Assembly (NCBI GenBank): GCA_027405735.1
Contig: JAPEHQ010000017.1
Span: 7,501 to 71,500 of the forward strand
DNA length: 64,000 nucleotides
Direction of reading: 5' to 3'
Source: Mucor racemosus
Lineage: Eukaryota > Mucoromycota > Mucoromycetes > Mucorales > Mucoraceae
In this document: one piece after another, positions 22,066-33,666 of the stretch
Layout: each line of letters opens with the position of its first letter
Numbering within the stretch: position 1 is the first letter of the stretch
Made by a program: the position numbers and the translations under genes
The notes under the pieces: model-generated
Told to the model about the DNA's origin: nothing
Seen by the model: the letters and a program-made list of their open reading frames with translations, nothing else
Databases searched by the model: none

Positions 22066-22740
22066 AGCATTGGTGTCGAGCCGGGTTTTGCCAGCCAAAT
22101 TTACTAATATAAGCTAGGACCGACAACATCCCTAATTGTCTCTCATCAAAATAATGAGCAACATAACAAGAGGAACATCATCTACCGGCAACTATCTTAG
22201 TTTTCATCGACTTTCTAAATCTACATTGATCGGGTATAATGAAGAATTCATAGAAATGGCATTCAGAGGCACCTTGGGTATTCCGCATCTAGTATTTCAA
22301 GTTCAAACTACAGGCAAGATTGATCGGTCCAAGGTCAGCAAACTTTGCAAGCATCTTGCAGCAATTTAACGGTGCTGATATCTGGAAACTAATGCACGAG
22401 ATTGGTACAGGTTAGCAAGCAAGTGTCCATAAATCTAACAATAATATACTATATTTCTGGCTTTGATAGAAAAATACTACATGATAAGTACATTTTACCT
22501 TCAGGTGACGTTGGTCCCTCCGCTGGTTTAATCAATTTTGATTGTTTACGCTTTGGAATTGACTTGAACAACAGGGACGCTTAATGCAGCACGTATGCAT
22601 TTCTTGAAATTATGTTTCCCTATTTGTACATCAATGGTCAAGAATACCATTCCCTTGAGCCAAACCAACTGCCTGAAGCAATTCCTGCAATTAACGGTGG
22701 TACGGCGGTCGCAACTAAAGCAAAAATCACTTTGAAAAAT
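22066..22740 (+). pseudogene. decayed gene with an intact-looking intron, unknown family
   Basis: It starts with the short repeat also found at 3065-3130. Coding-like blocks follow: FRGTLGIPHLVFQVQTTGKI, a frame shift, LQQFNGADIWKLMHEIGTG, a spliceable intron (GTTAGC at 22411, CTTCAG ending 22504), then DVGPSAGLINFDCLRFGIDL, an in-frame TAA, and FLEIMFPYLYINGQEYHSLE..LPEAIPAINGGTAV. It runs into the outer end of inverted repeat B. No family is recognised. It is clearly dead. Confidence 0.5.
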
Positions 22741-22749
22741 ATATTGTAA

Positions 22750-23985
22750 AATTGGAGCATGCTCTCTTTTCTATAATTAACCTCATGCTAAACATTTTTC
22801 AGATATACTTTAGACACTACTAAACAGATATAAATTGGTCGCATCATGCTACCTATCACTAAATTTATTTTATATCTCACGAAAGGCTCAAAAATGCGTA
22901 AAATTCACTGCTTTTTCCTTGAAAAGTGGGTCTCATTTTTTATCCTTGCTCTACTTTTTGTTTTCACTAAATAACACCAAGGAAAAATTATATACCAATG
23001 CACCTGAGATGTTCAGCTTTAATCCAAAAATGAGTATCCGGAAATATCCTACTTTTTTCAGTTGGTATTAATTTTTCAGTGCTAATGTTTCAAATTTTTT
23101 ACGCGTATTTTACTGCTAACGGGTTGAAACTTTGAGGCTTCATATCTCCAGAAACAATTAAGCTATACTAACGCTTTTTAATAATAAAACTTACTTGTTT
23201 TGAAGTGCTCTATAACCTATAACATATTTTAATATAAAAAAATTCTGAGCACTTTTATTTTTTTTCATTTTTTTGGCATTTCTATAGTAGGTTTTAAAAT
23301 ATTGGTTAAATTGAGCAACATTTTTTTTGCATTCCTTTCATTAAGCTCGTTAAGTTCTTTCGGACCCAATTTAGAGTTTTTCAAAATATTGATTTTTCGT
23401 GGAGACATCTTCAAAAATGTGTACAAAGAGACATCCTCATTTCTAACCTCAATTTTCCCCTTGTATACCCTCATCCCAAATTCTGAAACAGCAAAAAAAT
23501 TGGACAAAAATCTTGCTTTCTCTATGAAAAATGAAGCTAGAAAATTTTGCAATAGCTCGATCGATAGATAATGTTTTTACGCATCATGCCAGTTTATTAT
23601 ATTTTAAATATGCTTATAAAAAGTGATGTGTATCTTCAAAAAACCTCTAAATTTTCAATTGCATTTTGCGCAAAATTTAATGTGGAATGTATGTCTAATT
23701 TTTATTTAGATGGATGCAGAATCCAAAACTGTACAAGAACTATTTAATACGCTAGGTCGAGTTGCTTTGCAGTTCATGAACATTTAAACGATTTTGTTTT
23801 TTGATTCATTTTTCGTCCATTTTTTCATCATATCGATTTTGGAACCCCGTTATGATAGTGTATAAGCTGTGATATAAACTATTATTTTAATTATCTCGAC
23901 GAAAAATCAATATTTTTCACTGAAACAAAAAATGCAGAGTAGCTTCATGTTGGATCTATCTTGTGAATGAAAAAAAGTGAATACC
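22750..23985 (-). repeat. family 1 dispersed repeat, copy B (inverted partner of C)
   Basis: Reverse-complement orientation of the family 1 repeat. It pairs with copy C (25565-26785) at much higher identity than with A or D. The shared inner border is GTTGGATCTATCTT, beyond which A and D differ. Together B and C make ~1.2-kb inverted arms around a 1.6-kb centre. Confidence 0.85.
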
Positions 23986-24039
23986 TCAATTTAGTCGCTC
24001 AATTTTTAATAATCAATTGTGTGTCGTTTCTAATGCATA

Positions 24040-24350
24040 ATAGTTGAGCTTATTATCTCCACTCCAATATCGGATATGGTTTCCTCATCAGAAGCATAAA
24101 AGTGCTGTTTGATGGTGGTAATGAGGAACTCACGAGCATGTTGATTTTGAGGCTTGTAATAATATTCTTCTTCAAAAGTATTTACTGACAATGATCAGTT
24201 AGCATATTCCTTGACGACCATTTGTTGAATGGAAACTCCTTTTTACACCACCTTGGTGCTGTATATCGACCTTAATGAGTATGCCTTGATCAATACTGTT
24301 GCACCATCCACACTGGAAACCTTCATTAATTCAGTGGGCCAAGTATGTAG
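24040..24350 (-). pseudogene. coding remnant inside the inverted-repeat pair
   Basis: On the minus strand one frame reads ELMKVSSVDGATVLIKAYSL..STKVV, stop, KGVSIQQMVVKEYAN, stop, SLSVNTFEEEYYYKPQNQHA..REFLITTIKQHFYASDEET..ISDIGVEIISST. Two in-frame stops show decay, but the frame is otherwise retained over ~100 codons. The family is unknown. Confidence 0.45.
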
Positions 24351-24854
24351 CAAGCAATAGAACATCTTCTTATTAATGCTGTCCTTAGACATAATCGATT
24401 TATTATCTTTTTTTTTACCTACAATATACTCAATAAATATATCTAGTCCTAACTTTATTTTTTAGTTATATCATTGCGTATATTAATAAGGTACTTCCAC
24501 AACAACTTGCTATGTGCCAAGGAAATCATGACCAAGGTGCATTTATAATAACTTATTGCATACAGTACGTTGATTGAAGATAGCTTAAATACGATCTTTA
24601 TCAATACTAATCCAAGTAATAAGCTGCAGTTCTACAAGAATACAGTACTAATGTGGCATGATGATGGAACATCATGCTTTAATACCATGCTATTATATCA
24701 TGCTAGAGCATCATGCTGGAACCATGGTTCATTCCGTTGATGTTTAATTGACTTGAATTTCGGTTTGTAAACTATTGTCTTACTTTTGAATTTGACATCC
24801 GGTTAAGGATGGTACATCATACTCTATTACAAAAAGGGCAAAACCAGGAGGGGG

Positions 24855-24975
24855 TGCTTGAAATATTTTTATACTTGAATATGTTATAGAGTAATTTAAA
24901 ACAATTAAGTTTTACTGTTAGAAATTGTTATCATAGCTTAATTTTTTGCAGAGATATGAAGCTGTTTAGGATACT
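24855..24975 (+). repeat. family 1 fragment
   Basis: A ~120-bp piece matching the middle of the family 1 repeat (TTGAATATGTTATAGAG, then TTAATTTTTTGCAGAGATAT) sits between copies B and C. Confidence 0.6.
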
Positions 24976-25564
24976 GACTAAGTATTGAGCTGAATTATGT
25001 AATACTAATAATGAGCGCAGAAGGTATGGTTCATCGTAAGTTCTTAATAGGTTATCTGGACATAATCATTAGAGTTCGGAACTGTAAGGAATGATGCATA
25101 TCAACTTTATTTCAATTATGGAATAAGATGGAGTAATTATAATTATATATTATATTTAGTCTAAGATGATGTGCTATTATTTAAGCTGAGCCAACAATGT
25201 ACATCATTACCTGCGATTCACATTGGTTTTTTCTGCTATAAAGAATATTCTTCCGTTTAATCAATAATTATCAAAGAATATTCTATCTACTTAGCTTTGT
25301 CTCCTCCTCCTTATCGGAACTGGTTCTAGTCAATCTATTCCTATCAAATCCTCCTACAACTGGACTTCCAACTTATAAAGTCAAGATTTAGCTATCGAAT
25401 GTTATACCCTATATCCGCGCTCCTAAAACATATAAATAACTGATCTTTTATACTCGTAGTTTGACATCTTCATCCTTTTTTCCTTATAAATATACTTAAA
25501 TAAATATATCTAGCTCTAATTGTATTTTAGTTGGTTATCTTAAGTATATATATATAAACAGCAT

Positions 25565-26785
25565 TTACTTTTTGCATTCAAAAGATAGATCCAACATGAA
25601 GCTGCTCTGCATTTTTTATTCCAGCGAAAAATATTGATTTTTCGTCGAGATAATTAAAATAATAGTTTTCATCACAGCTTATAACCTATCATAACGGGGT
25701 CCCAAAATCGATATGAAAAAATGGACGAAAAATGATTCAAAAAACAAAATCGTTTAGTGGCTCATGAACTGCAAAGTAACTCGACCTAGCGTATTAAATA
25801 GTTCTTGTACAGTTTTGGATTCTGCATCCATCTAAATAAAAGTTAGACAAACATTCCACATTAAATTTTGCGCAAAATGCAATTGAAAATTTAGAGGTTT
25901 TTTGAAGATACACATCACTTTTTATAAGCATATTTAAAATACAATAAACTGGCATGATGCGTAAAAACATTATCTATCGATCGAGCTATTGCAAAATTTT
26001 CTAGCTTCATTTTTCATAGAGAAAGCAAGATTTTTGTCCAATTTTTTTGCTGTTTCAGAATTTGGGATGAGGGTATACAAGGGGAAAATTGAGGTTAGAA
26101 ATGAGGATGTCTCTTTGTACACATTTTTGAAGATATCTCCACGAAAAATCAATATTTTGAAAAACTCTAAATTGGGTCCGAAAGAACTTAACGAGCTTAA
26201 TGACATGAGTGCAAAAAAAATGTTGCTCAATTTAACCAATATTTTAAAACCTACTATGGAAATGCCAAAAAAATGAAAAAAAATAAAAGTGCTCAGAATT
26301 TTTTTATATTAAAATATGTTATAGAGCACTTCAAAACAAGTAAGTTTCATTATTAAAAAGTGTTAGTATAGCTTAATTTTTTTCTGGAGATATGAAACCT
26401 CAAAGTTTCAGCCCGTTAGCAGTAAAATACGCGTAAAAAATCTGAAACATTAGCACTGAAAAATTAATACCAACTGCAAGATGTAGGATATTTCCGGATA
26501 CTCATTTTTGGATTAAAGCTGAACATCTCAGGTACATTGGTATATAATTTTTTCTTGGTGTTATTTAGTGAAAAAAAAAAAATTGAATAGAGGTGAAAAG
26601 TCGAATCCAGTTTTAAAGCAAATTTTATGCATTTTTTAGTCTTTTGTGAGACACAGAATAAACATAATAATAGGTAGCATAATGCGACCAATTCATATCT
26701 ATTTAGCAGTGCCTAAAGTGTATTCTAAAAAGTGTTTGTACGAGATTAGTTATAGAAAAGAGGACACGCTTTTATTTTGAAGATT
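25565..26785 (+). repeat. family 1 dispersed repeat, copy C (inverted partner of B)
   Basis: Forward orientation; it closely matches the reverse complement of copy B from AAGATAGATCCAACATGAAG (25582) to the GAGGACACGCT region (near 26760). It ends within 300 bp of the phosphoserine aminotransferase start, so its outer end overlaps that gene's upstream flank. Confidence 0.85.
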
Positions 26786-26952
26786 GAAAATTCAAATTTG
26801 ACTCAAAATTCAATAATTTTATCATTCACATCTCCAAAAAAGAAGACTGCTTCTTTTTCCTTCCGACGCTCCATTTGCAAAACAAAAGGTAAATCTAATC
26901 TCTTTCCAAGTTTAGGAAATTTCATCCATGGTGTGTCATAGTTGTGTGTGAG

Positions 26953-26959
26953 TGAGTCA
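26953..26959 (+). promoter_or_regulatory. Gcn4/CPC-1-type bZIP site upstream of SER1
   Basis: TGAGTCA, the optimal Gcn4 core, lies 102 bp before the ATG of the serine-biosynthetic aminotransferase, embedded in GTGAGTGAGTCACAC. In other fungi general amino-acid control acts through this element, so cross-pathway control of this gene is inferred. Confidence 0.6.
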
Positions 26960-27060
26960 CACGAGATAAAGGAATGATATTTCAGCTTGTTTCTAAAAAA
27001 ACTTGTTTACAAAACATCTCTTTTCTCTATTAGCAAACAGATTATTATATATACACACAA

Positions 27061-28293
27061 ATGTCTTCTCCTTACGCTCTTAACTTTGGTGCGGGTCCTG
27101 CCAAAATGTAAGTTTTAATTTTCTATATAACAAAAACAATTTGCTTATACCATCATAGTCCTCAACCTGTTCTCGAGAAAGCACAAAAAGAATTTCTCAA
27201 TGTCAATGGTACAGGCATGTCAGTGATGGAACTTTCTCATCGTTCAAAGCCTTTTGGAGCAATTCTTGCCAAGACCAAAAAAAATTTAACTGAACTCATG
27301 AAGATTCCCGAAAACTATTCCATTTTATTTATGCAAGGTGGTGCTACTACAGAATTTGCCTCTGTCTTTTACAACTTGGTTGCCAAAAAGCAATTAGAAT
27401 TAAAAAATGCTGGTAAAGAAGGACAAGAAATTGTTGTTGACTATTTGGTTACTGGTGCTTGGTCCAATAAAGCAGCACAAGAAGCTGAGCGTTTGATCCC
27501 TACTGTTGTAGGTAACCCTGTGCGAGTGCATCGTGCTTTAGATGTCAAGAAACTCAATGGCAAATATGGCGCTGTTCCTCCACAAAATGAATGGAATTTG
27601 ACAGATCCCAAAACTAATAACGTTGCTTATGTTTATTACTGTGATAATGAGACAGTACATGGTGTTGAATTTCAATTTGTACCCGAAATCGATTCCAGTG
27701 TACCCTTGGTGACTGATGTATCCAGCAACTTTTTATCTCGTCCTATTGATGTATCTAAATTTGGTATTGTCTATGGTGGTGCACAAAAGAACTTGGGTCC
27801 AGCTGGTGTTACCATCATTGTGATCCGCAACGATCTCCTAGTAGATCTTGATGTTGGACCTATTCGTCCTTTAATGCTTGATTTTAAAACTGCTGCTGAT
27901 AATGATTCCATGTATAATACACCTCCTACTTTTGCTATTTATATGGTAGGCTTGACTTTGGAATGGTTGGTTGAACAAGGTGGTTTAGAGGCAATAGATC
28001 AAGTCAATACTCGTAAATCTGACAAGTTGTATGCTTTTATTGATGCTTCTCAATTATACAAAACTCCCGTTGAACCTCATTGTAGAAGTCATATGAATGT
28101 TGTTTTCCGTTTGACAACTGAAGATTTAGAAAAAGAATTTTTGAAGGGTGCAGAGGAGAGAAATATGCACCAGCTCAAGGGCCACCGTTCAGTTGGTGGT
28201 ATTCGTGCCTCGATCTATAATGCTTTGCCCGAAAAAGATGTTGATACTTTGATTGAATACATGAATGAATTTGAAAAGGCACATACCAAATAA
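27061..28293 (+). CDS. SER1: phosphoserine aminotransferase
   Basis: Two exons, 27061-27107 and 27159-28293, with a 51-nt intron, give a 393-residue protein of the usual length. It is a PLP-dependent class V aminotransferase that converts 3-phosphohydroxypyruvate and glutamate to phosphoserine and 2-oxoglutarate, the second step of serine synthesis in the cytosol. Visible family features are the N-terminal LNFGAGPAKIPQPVLEKAQ, GTGMSVMELSHRSKPF, the phosphate-binding FMQGGATTEF, and the PLP Schiff-base lysine in GGAQKNLGPAG (Lys226), with HRSVGGIRASIYNA near the C-terminus. The start was chosen because it supplies the conserved NFGAGP motif before the intron. A TGAGTCA element lies 102 bp upstream. 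Confidence 0.97.
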
Positions 28294-28922
28294 ATAAAAA
28301 GAGTTTTTGCATTTATGTAAATCAGATTTGACAGCTGTAATTGAATATGGTTTCCATAGCAACCAGGGACGCCACGACATTTATTATTATTACCATGGCA
28401 AAAAAAAAAAAAAAAATAATTGTCAACCATTTCGAGAATTAATGCTCGTAATCTACCAATAAAAAAATAGTGCTTTCTTTATTTCTCTAGTAATAAGGAA
28501 ATCTCGTGTATCTTGTCATATTTTTTTTCATCCCGCACTTACCCCTCAAAAACTTATGCATATTGCACGTTGTGATTGGTGTATATGTTGCACATACAAA
28601 GACACACATTTGATTTAAGTATACCGTACTTGTTACGAGAAAAAGGTGGTGGTAGCTGTATTTGTTTATATTCATTTAAAACACCAATCAGGCATAGTTA
28701 AAAAGATAAAAGATTAGACTTTACGTTTCACAAACTAAGAGAATGGGGGGTAGTAGATTACACAATAATATCAATGTCGAAAAAATAGACATTAAGCACC
28801 CCTTAAAAAAAGACAAATAATAACCTTTTTATTTTACTTTTTCTTTCTTCTCTTTTTTTTTTTTTTTTTTTTTTTTCCATCAACTTTTTTATATTTTTAA
28901 TTTAATATAAAAGTATCAATTC
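28294..28922. other. intergenic between SER1 and the PAS kinase
   Basis: Contains the SER1 3' flank, an A tract at 28400, and a long T tract (about 28853-28876) shortly before the kinase start codon. Confidence 0.4.
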
Positions 28923-29163
28923 ATGGAATCCAATAGCATCAAAAATCAACATGGTAAATCCATACAAAAGCAGAATGCATTCAAAATATGTTTTAAAACT
29001 AACGAGGAAATAGTAGTAGGTCATACTACATCATTATTGTCAACAGTTGATAATGTAATATCCAACAAAAAGACACGGTATATATATGAAAGAATTCATT
29101 CCTTGTTGTTCAACACTAAACAGAAAAGATTCTTTAATTAATTACTACTAACAGGAGACAAAC

Positions 29164-29207
<44 letters not shown>

Positions 29208-32121
29208 ATGATGATGATAATAATAATAATGATGATGATGATGAATTGATTCCAGCTGCAGAAGGGCTTTTAAGATTAAGAGAAGATGATCATCATCACA
29301 TTGATCACAATGAAGAATCATTACATAGTTTCAGATTTTCATCTTTCAACACACTTAGCATTAAAGAAGAATTATTACAAAAGAAGAAAAGGCTGCATGG
29401 TACATTACCAGGTCATTATGCAACATCAGATTTAGTAAAAGAAAATAGAACCAAAACAAAAACTGTGGGTAGTCCTGTTTCATCAAAAAATCATTTTCGT
29501 AGACCAACAAATTTACCTCCACTTGTTGAATCATCATCACCACCACCACCAACAAAATCAATTTCAAGTTGCTCGAGTCGTCAATCTACAAATACAAATG
29601 TATCTACTAAATATACCAATACACCTCCAACTACTGAAGATGAAGAAGATGAAGAAGAATACGAAGAAGAATACGAAGAAGAAGAAGATACATATATTCC
29701 TCATTTACATAATCGTTTGAAACAACAAAACCAAGCCATTCTAACAACTTATGATGATTGGCGTATCATCTTGACAAATAGTATCGCACAAGACGTTCTT
29801 GTTAGCCATTTACATCATAAAATGAACGAAGAGCAAAAACTGATACTTGTTGGTAAATCAGTGATGGATTTAATTGAACCCTCTTACCAAAATCGGTTAA
29901 AATCTATCATCGTGAAACGAAGAAATGAATTAAAACGTCGTGATGCCGAGAATCATGGTAGCGGAGGCGGTATGGTTTTAGTGTGCGGCAACGTGGTAAA
30001 GTATCGACGTTGTTTGTATACTGCCCCAAAAAACTAAAAATATCTTGTATATATATATATATATAGATACCCATCATCAAGTTAGACGGAACAAAATCAT
30101 CAGCTTCTCTCTGGTTAAAGGAAAAAATCAATGAATCAGGATCATCAGTATCGATCTGGATCTTTGAAGAAGTATATGAAAGCTCAATTACTTTAACTGT
30201 AGATAAAGAACAAGGTAGAATTGAATCAATTTTATGCGAACAAGGAGTTCAAGATTTATACGATTATAATGCAAACGATATCATTGGTAAAAAATTGGAT
30301 GTCCTTGTGCCTTCTTTACAACAAAATTGGCAGGAAAATATCAACAAGCTTCGATTCTTTGGAAGCCAAACTAAACGAGGAGCACAGTTCCCCATAATTG
30401 TAAGATTGCTTGATGAATTCACAGTCCAAATCACATCTATGCCAGTGATCGCTGGTCTGATGACCATAAAATCTAATGGTATAATTGAAGGTTGCAACGA
30501 TATATTTGTGAAATATTTGTTTGGCTTTTCTCAGCAAGAACTTGTTTTACAAAAGAACATTTCTCAACTTTTGCCTCAATTCCCAACATTACTTGAAAAC
30601 CTTAAACGAGACGATTTATTACAACAAGGCTTGATCATCAATAACGTTATCTGTAGAAAATTATTGCCTCTACCACAGCAACAACAAGCGATGGTGAATA
30701 AACGACTTTTAACTCATACACCAAATAATCAACCTTTACCAATTCTTGTCGCTATTCATAGAGATGGTACTCCATTTGAGGTTCAACTTCAATTGAAATT
30801 AGTTGAATCATCTACAACAACATCAACAACAGAAGAATATGCTCTTTGGATATCATTTGATAGAGAAATTGCATTCAAAAGATTTGGGCATAATCATCTT
30901 ATTTCACAAGCACCACCAGAAAAAGAAAAGATTTCTTATTCACCTACTCGTACTATAAGAGTCATACCACCTAGTGAAAACAACAAGAGATCGCCATCAG
31001 TCATAAGCACATCACATGATGATATGCCACAGGCACCACCGCAAGAACAAGACGAAAAGGAAAAAGAACAGCTACCACAACAGCAAATCACAAAAAGTAC
31101 AAACACCCAAGAGATTACTTATTCCGCACAGACCAAATCCACTTGTATAGATGATTATGTGATACTAGATAGTCTCGGACAAGGTGCTTACGGTTTAGTA
31201 AAATTGGCTGTAAAAAGAAATGACCCAAGTCAGGTAGATTTCCCTATATGGTTTATCTTTTTTTTTTTTTATTTTTTTTTTTTATTTTATATATATATAC
31301 ATGCATTTAGAGTACTAAAAAAATATTTATATAGACAAAGGTTGTGATCAAGTATGTTATCAAGTCTCGCATATTAGTTGATTGTTGGACAAGAGACCGG
31401 AAACTCGGAACGGTTCCCGTTGAAATTCATATATTGCATGCACTTAAAAAATTTCCTAATGAAAATTTAGGAGACATGATAGATTACTTTGAAGATGATG
31501 ATCATTATTATATTGTAATGAGTCTTCATGGTGTTGGTATGGATTTATTTGATTATATTGAACTTAATGATCATGGTATACCAGAACCTGAAATTCGCCG
31601 CATATTCAAACAAATTGCATTGGGAGTTTGTCATTTACATGATCATAATATTGTGCATCGAGATATCAAAGATGAAAACGTGGTATTGGATCAACAATTC
31701 GGTGGGTTGAGATTGATTGATTTCGGTAGTGCAGCGTATTTAAAACCTGGTAGAAAATACGAGACCTTTGTGGGAACTTTGGATTATGCCGCCCCAGAAA
31801 TATTACGAGGACATACTTATTCTGGAAAACCGCAAGATGTCTGGGCTTTGGGTATTTTATTGTTTACACTTGTGTATCGCGAAAATCCCTTTTATGATAT
31901 AGATGAGATTATGGGGCGAGAATTAAGAATACCATTTGTGTTATCAGAAGGTTTGTTATAATATATATATATATATATATGTAAAAGGGCGTTACACTCA
32001 AAATTTTATTTCTATTTTAATAGGTTCAGTTGATCTTATCAGTAAAATGTTGGAACGTGATGTAGATAAAAGAATTGATATACACAGAGTGCTGGCACAC
32101 CCATGGTTGCTTGAATATTAA
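28923..32121 (+). CDS. PSK1: PAS-domain serine/threonine kinase (PAS kinase family)
   Basis: Five exons (28923-29077, 29155-29995, 30067-31233, 31335-31950, 32024-32121) join in frame to a 958-residue protein. The N-terminal third is low complexity, with a poly-Asn then Asp/Asn run encoded by AAC and GAT repeats at 29167-29243 and a Glu-rich stretch. PAS-like segments follow at about residues 250-510 (YDDWRIILTNSIAQDVL, GIIEGCNDIFVKYLFGF). A kinase domain fills about 694-958: Gly loop GQGAYG, ATP-binding Lys727 (VVIKYV), HRDIKDEN (Asp831), DFG (Asp850) and YAAPE. The order and the insert VEIHILHALK match PAS kinases, which sense nutrient state and steer carbon toward glucan or storage in yeasts. 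Cytosolic. The ends are convergent with the TMEM70-like gene, 71 bp apart. Confidence 0.92.
29167..29243 (+). repeat. coding AAC/GAT trinucleotide repeat
   Basis: A run of AAC triplets, then ATGATG/ATAATA triplets, lies within exon 2 of the PAS kinase and encodes Asn then Asp/Asn homopolymers. It is likely length-variable between strains. Confidence 0.85.
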
Positions 32122-32192
32122 ATAGTAATGTAAAAAATAATAATAATAATATATATATATATATATTTATGATACGCTTCCATCCTTTTTCT

Positions 32193-32911
32193 TTAAAATC
32201 CTTTTCCAATACCAGTCTTTTCAACAATATCCTTCATTAAACCCTCCTCTTCACATAATTCAGGATGTACATATAATAAAGATTTTGGCTTGGCTTCCTT
32301 TTTACCAATGCGGCCTTTAGCTAATGTAGGGTCGTTAACCATCCAACTAGTAAAAATACGACTGGCAGGTTCAATAGCATCTATAGGTACAGTTGTTGTA
32401 TGATCTTTGGCAGTAAATGAAAGTGTATGAATTGTTAATTCTTTAGGTAATTCTCCTTGTTCAACTTGTTTAGGGATAGTGATTTTTGTAACGTAAGGTG
32501 ACATGACCCATTGAATCAAACCTGTAGAAGCAGCGCTTGTAGCAACAGCTTTATATGTACGAGGTTAGACATTTTTTAAATCAAAAACAACATCAAACTC
32601 TCAACTTTACCTACACCAACAAGAGCAGCCTTTGCAACAAAAGGTACAGGAACATCAATAGCAAATACAAAAGGAGAAATACCACTACCAAGACTCAAAG
32701 AAGCTATGGAGAATAACTTTAATTTTTTTGCAACGTTGGCCAGGGGTCCTGTATAAATGGTAATTGGTTCTTCTGATTGATTTTTGCCTGTTGAATATCT
32801 GTGGGTTTTGATAAATGGAGAAGAAACAGCCATCTTGATTGGTGATTGACCAACAAGAGCTGATCTTTGTTTTAATGCATTGCTAACAGTTCTAGTAGAG
32901 ATTCTCAACAT
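32193..32911 (-). CDS. TMEM70/TMEM186/TMEM223-like mitochondrial inner-membrane protein
   Basis: Two exons (32911-32611 and 32548-32193; 62-nt intron) give a 218-residue protein. It begins with a basic, Ser-rich presequence (MLRISTRTVSNALKQRSALV). Then comes ITIYTGPLANVAKKLKLFSI and two hydrophobic helices (about residues 70-95 and 97-125) separated by a short loop, followed by a matrix-like C-terminal domain starting IQWVMSPYVTKITI. This YxGPL..K.LK.FS + two-helix + PYV layout is that of the TMEM70 family, which helps assemble respiratory complexes in animals. The role here is inferred only. It is convergent with the PAS kinase. I did not identify a specific orthologue. Confidence 0.7.
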
Positions 32912-33570
32912 GATAAAAAGTGGGGGAGGAGGAGAAAGTTTACTACTTGTTCAGGGCAAAATTTGTTAATTAACGATTGTTGACATTTAATAACAAGGTC
33001 CGGCGAGACAGTCTGATCCCATCAAGCGTGAAATTTTTTCTAAAATAGTAAATTATTTGTTTCAAGAATTTTTTCTCAATGAAAAGAGTTATAAAATATA
33101 TATACTGATATAAGTAAATATATTAAGCAACATTAGAAAAACTAGATTTTTTTTTTTTTTTTTTTTTTTTTGCAGTTGAATATGTAAAATATTCTTTTCC
33201 TGTCAATGAAAGATTTATATACGCTAAAGCCTCACCCTAACTGAAACAGGCAAAGGCATTTTATACTGTAACCAGCGATCAAATGGTTGCACACTGTACC
33301 AGATCTAACATCATCCAAACAAGCCATGTAACCTTTATTCGCTATTTTTGATCTATTTGTTTTTTACTTTAAGTTTGCGGATAGTGGTTTTATTTTTTGC
33401 GGATCAGAATTTTTTTATTTTGCGGATAGTGTATTAATTCATTTACGTTATGTAATTAAATCATTGGCTCAAGGGCCAAGATATCTATCAAAAAATGAAT
33501 AAGATCTAGAATGCCTTATCCAATTGACACAGTCATTAACCGAAACCTTCTTAGCCGACTCAATAATTCT
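32912..33570. other. intergenic with poly-T and TTTGCGGATAGTG words
   Basis: A long T tract at 33149-33171 and repeats of TTTGCGGATAGTG at about 33373, 33399 (variant) and 33419. No gene. Confidence 0.4.
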
Positions 33571-33664
33571 GGATTTTCGATCTAAGGGACACTTTTAGTG
33601 GAAAATTCGATTTAGTGGACACTTTTCTTCCTCCCAACAATTCCACTAAATCGAATCACGACTG
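33571..33664 (-). mobile_element. truncated end of the CAGTCGTGATTCG MITE
   Basis: Reverse-complemented, this is the left end of the MITE at 16770: the same terminal repeat, then GTTGGGAGGAAGAAAAGTGT and CCACTAAATCGAATTTTCC. Homology stops after ~70-90 bp. The outer end (33664) is followed by TA and then by a broken gene. Confidence 0.85.
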
Positions 33665-33666
33665 TA

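Noticed and set aside
24655..24730. ATCATGCT words as a regulatory cluster
   Set aside because: Short imperfect simple repeat without further context.
33149..33171. Long poly-T tract as a retroelement poly(A) tail
   Set aside because: No adjacent element body or target duplication. Such tracts are common throughout the window, including inside introns.
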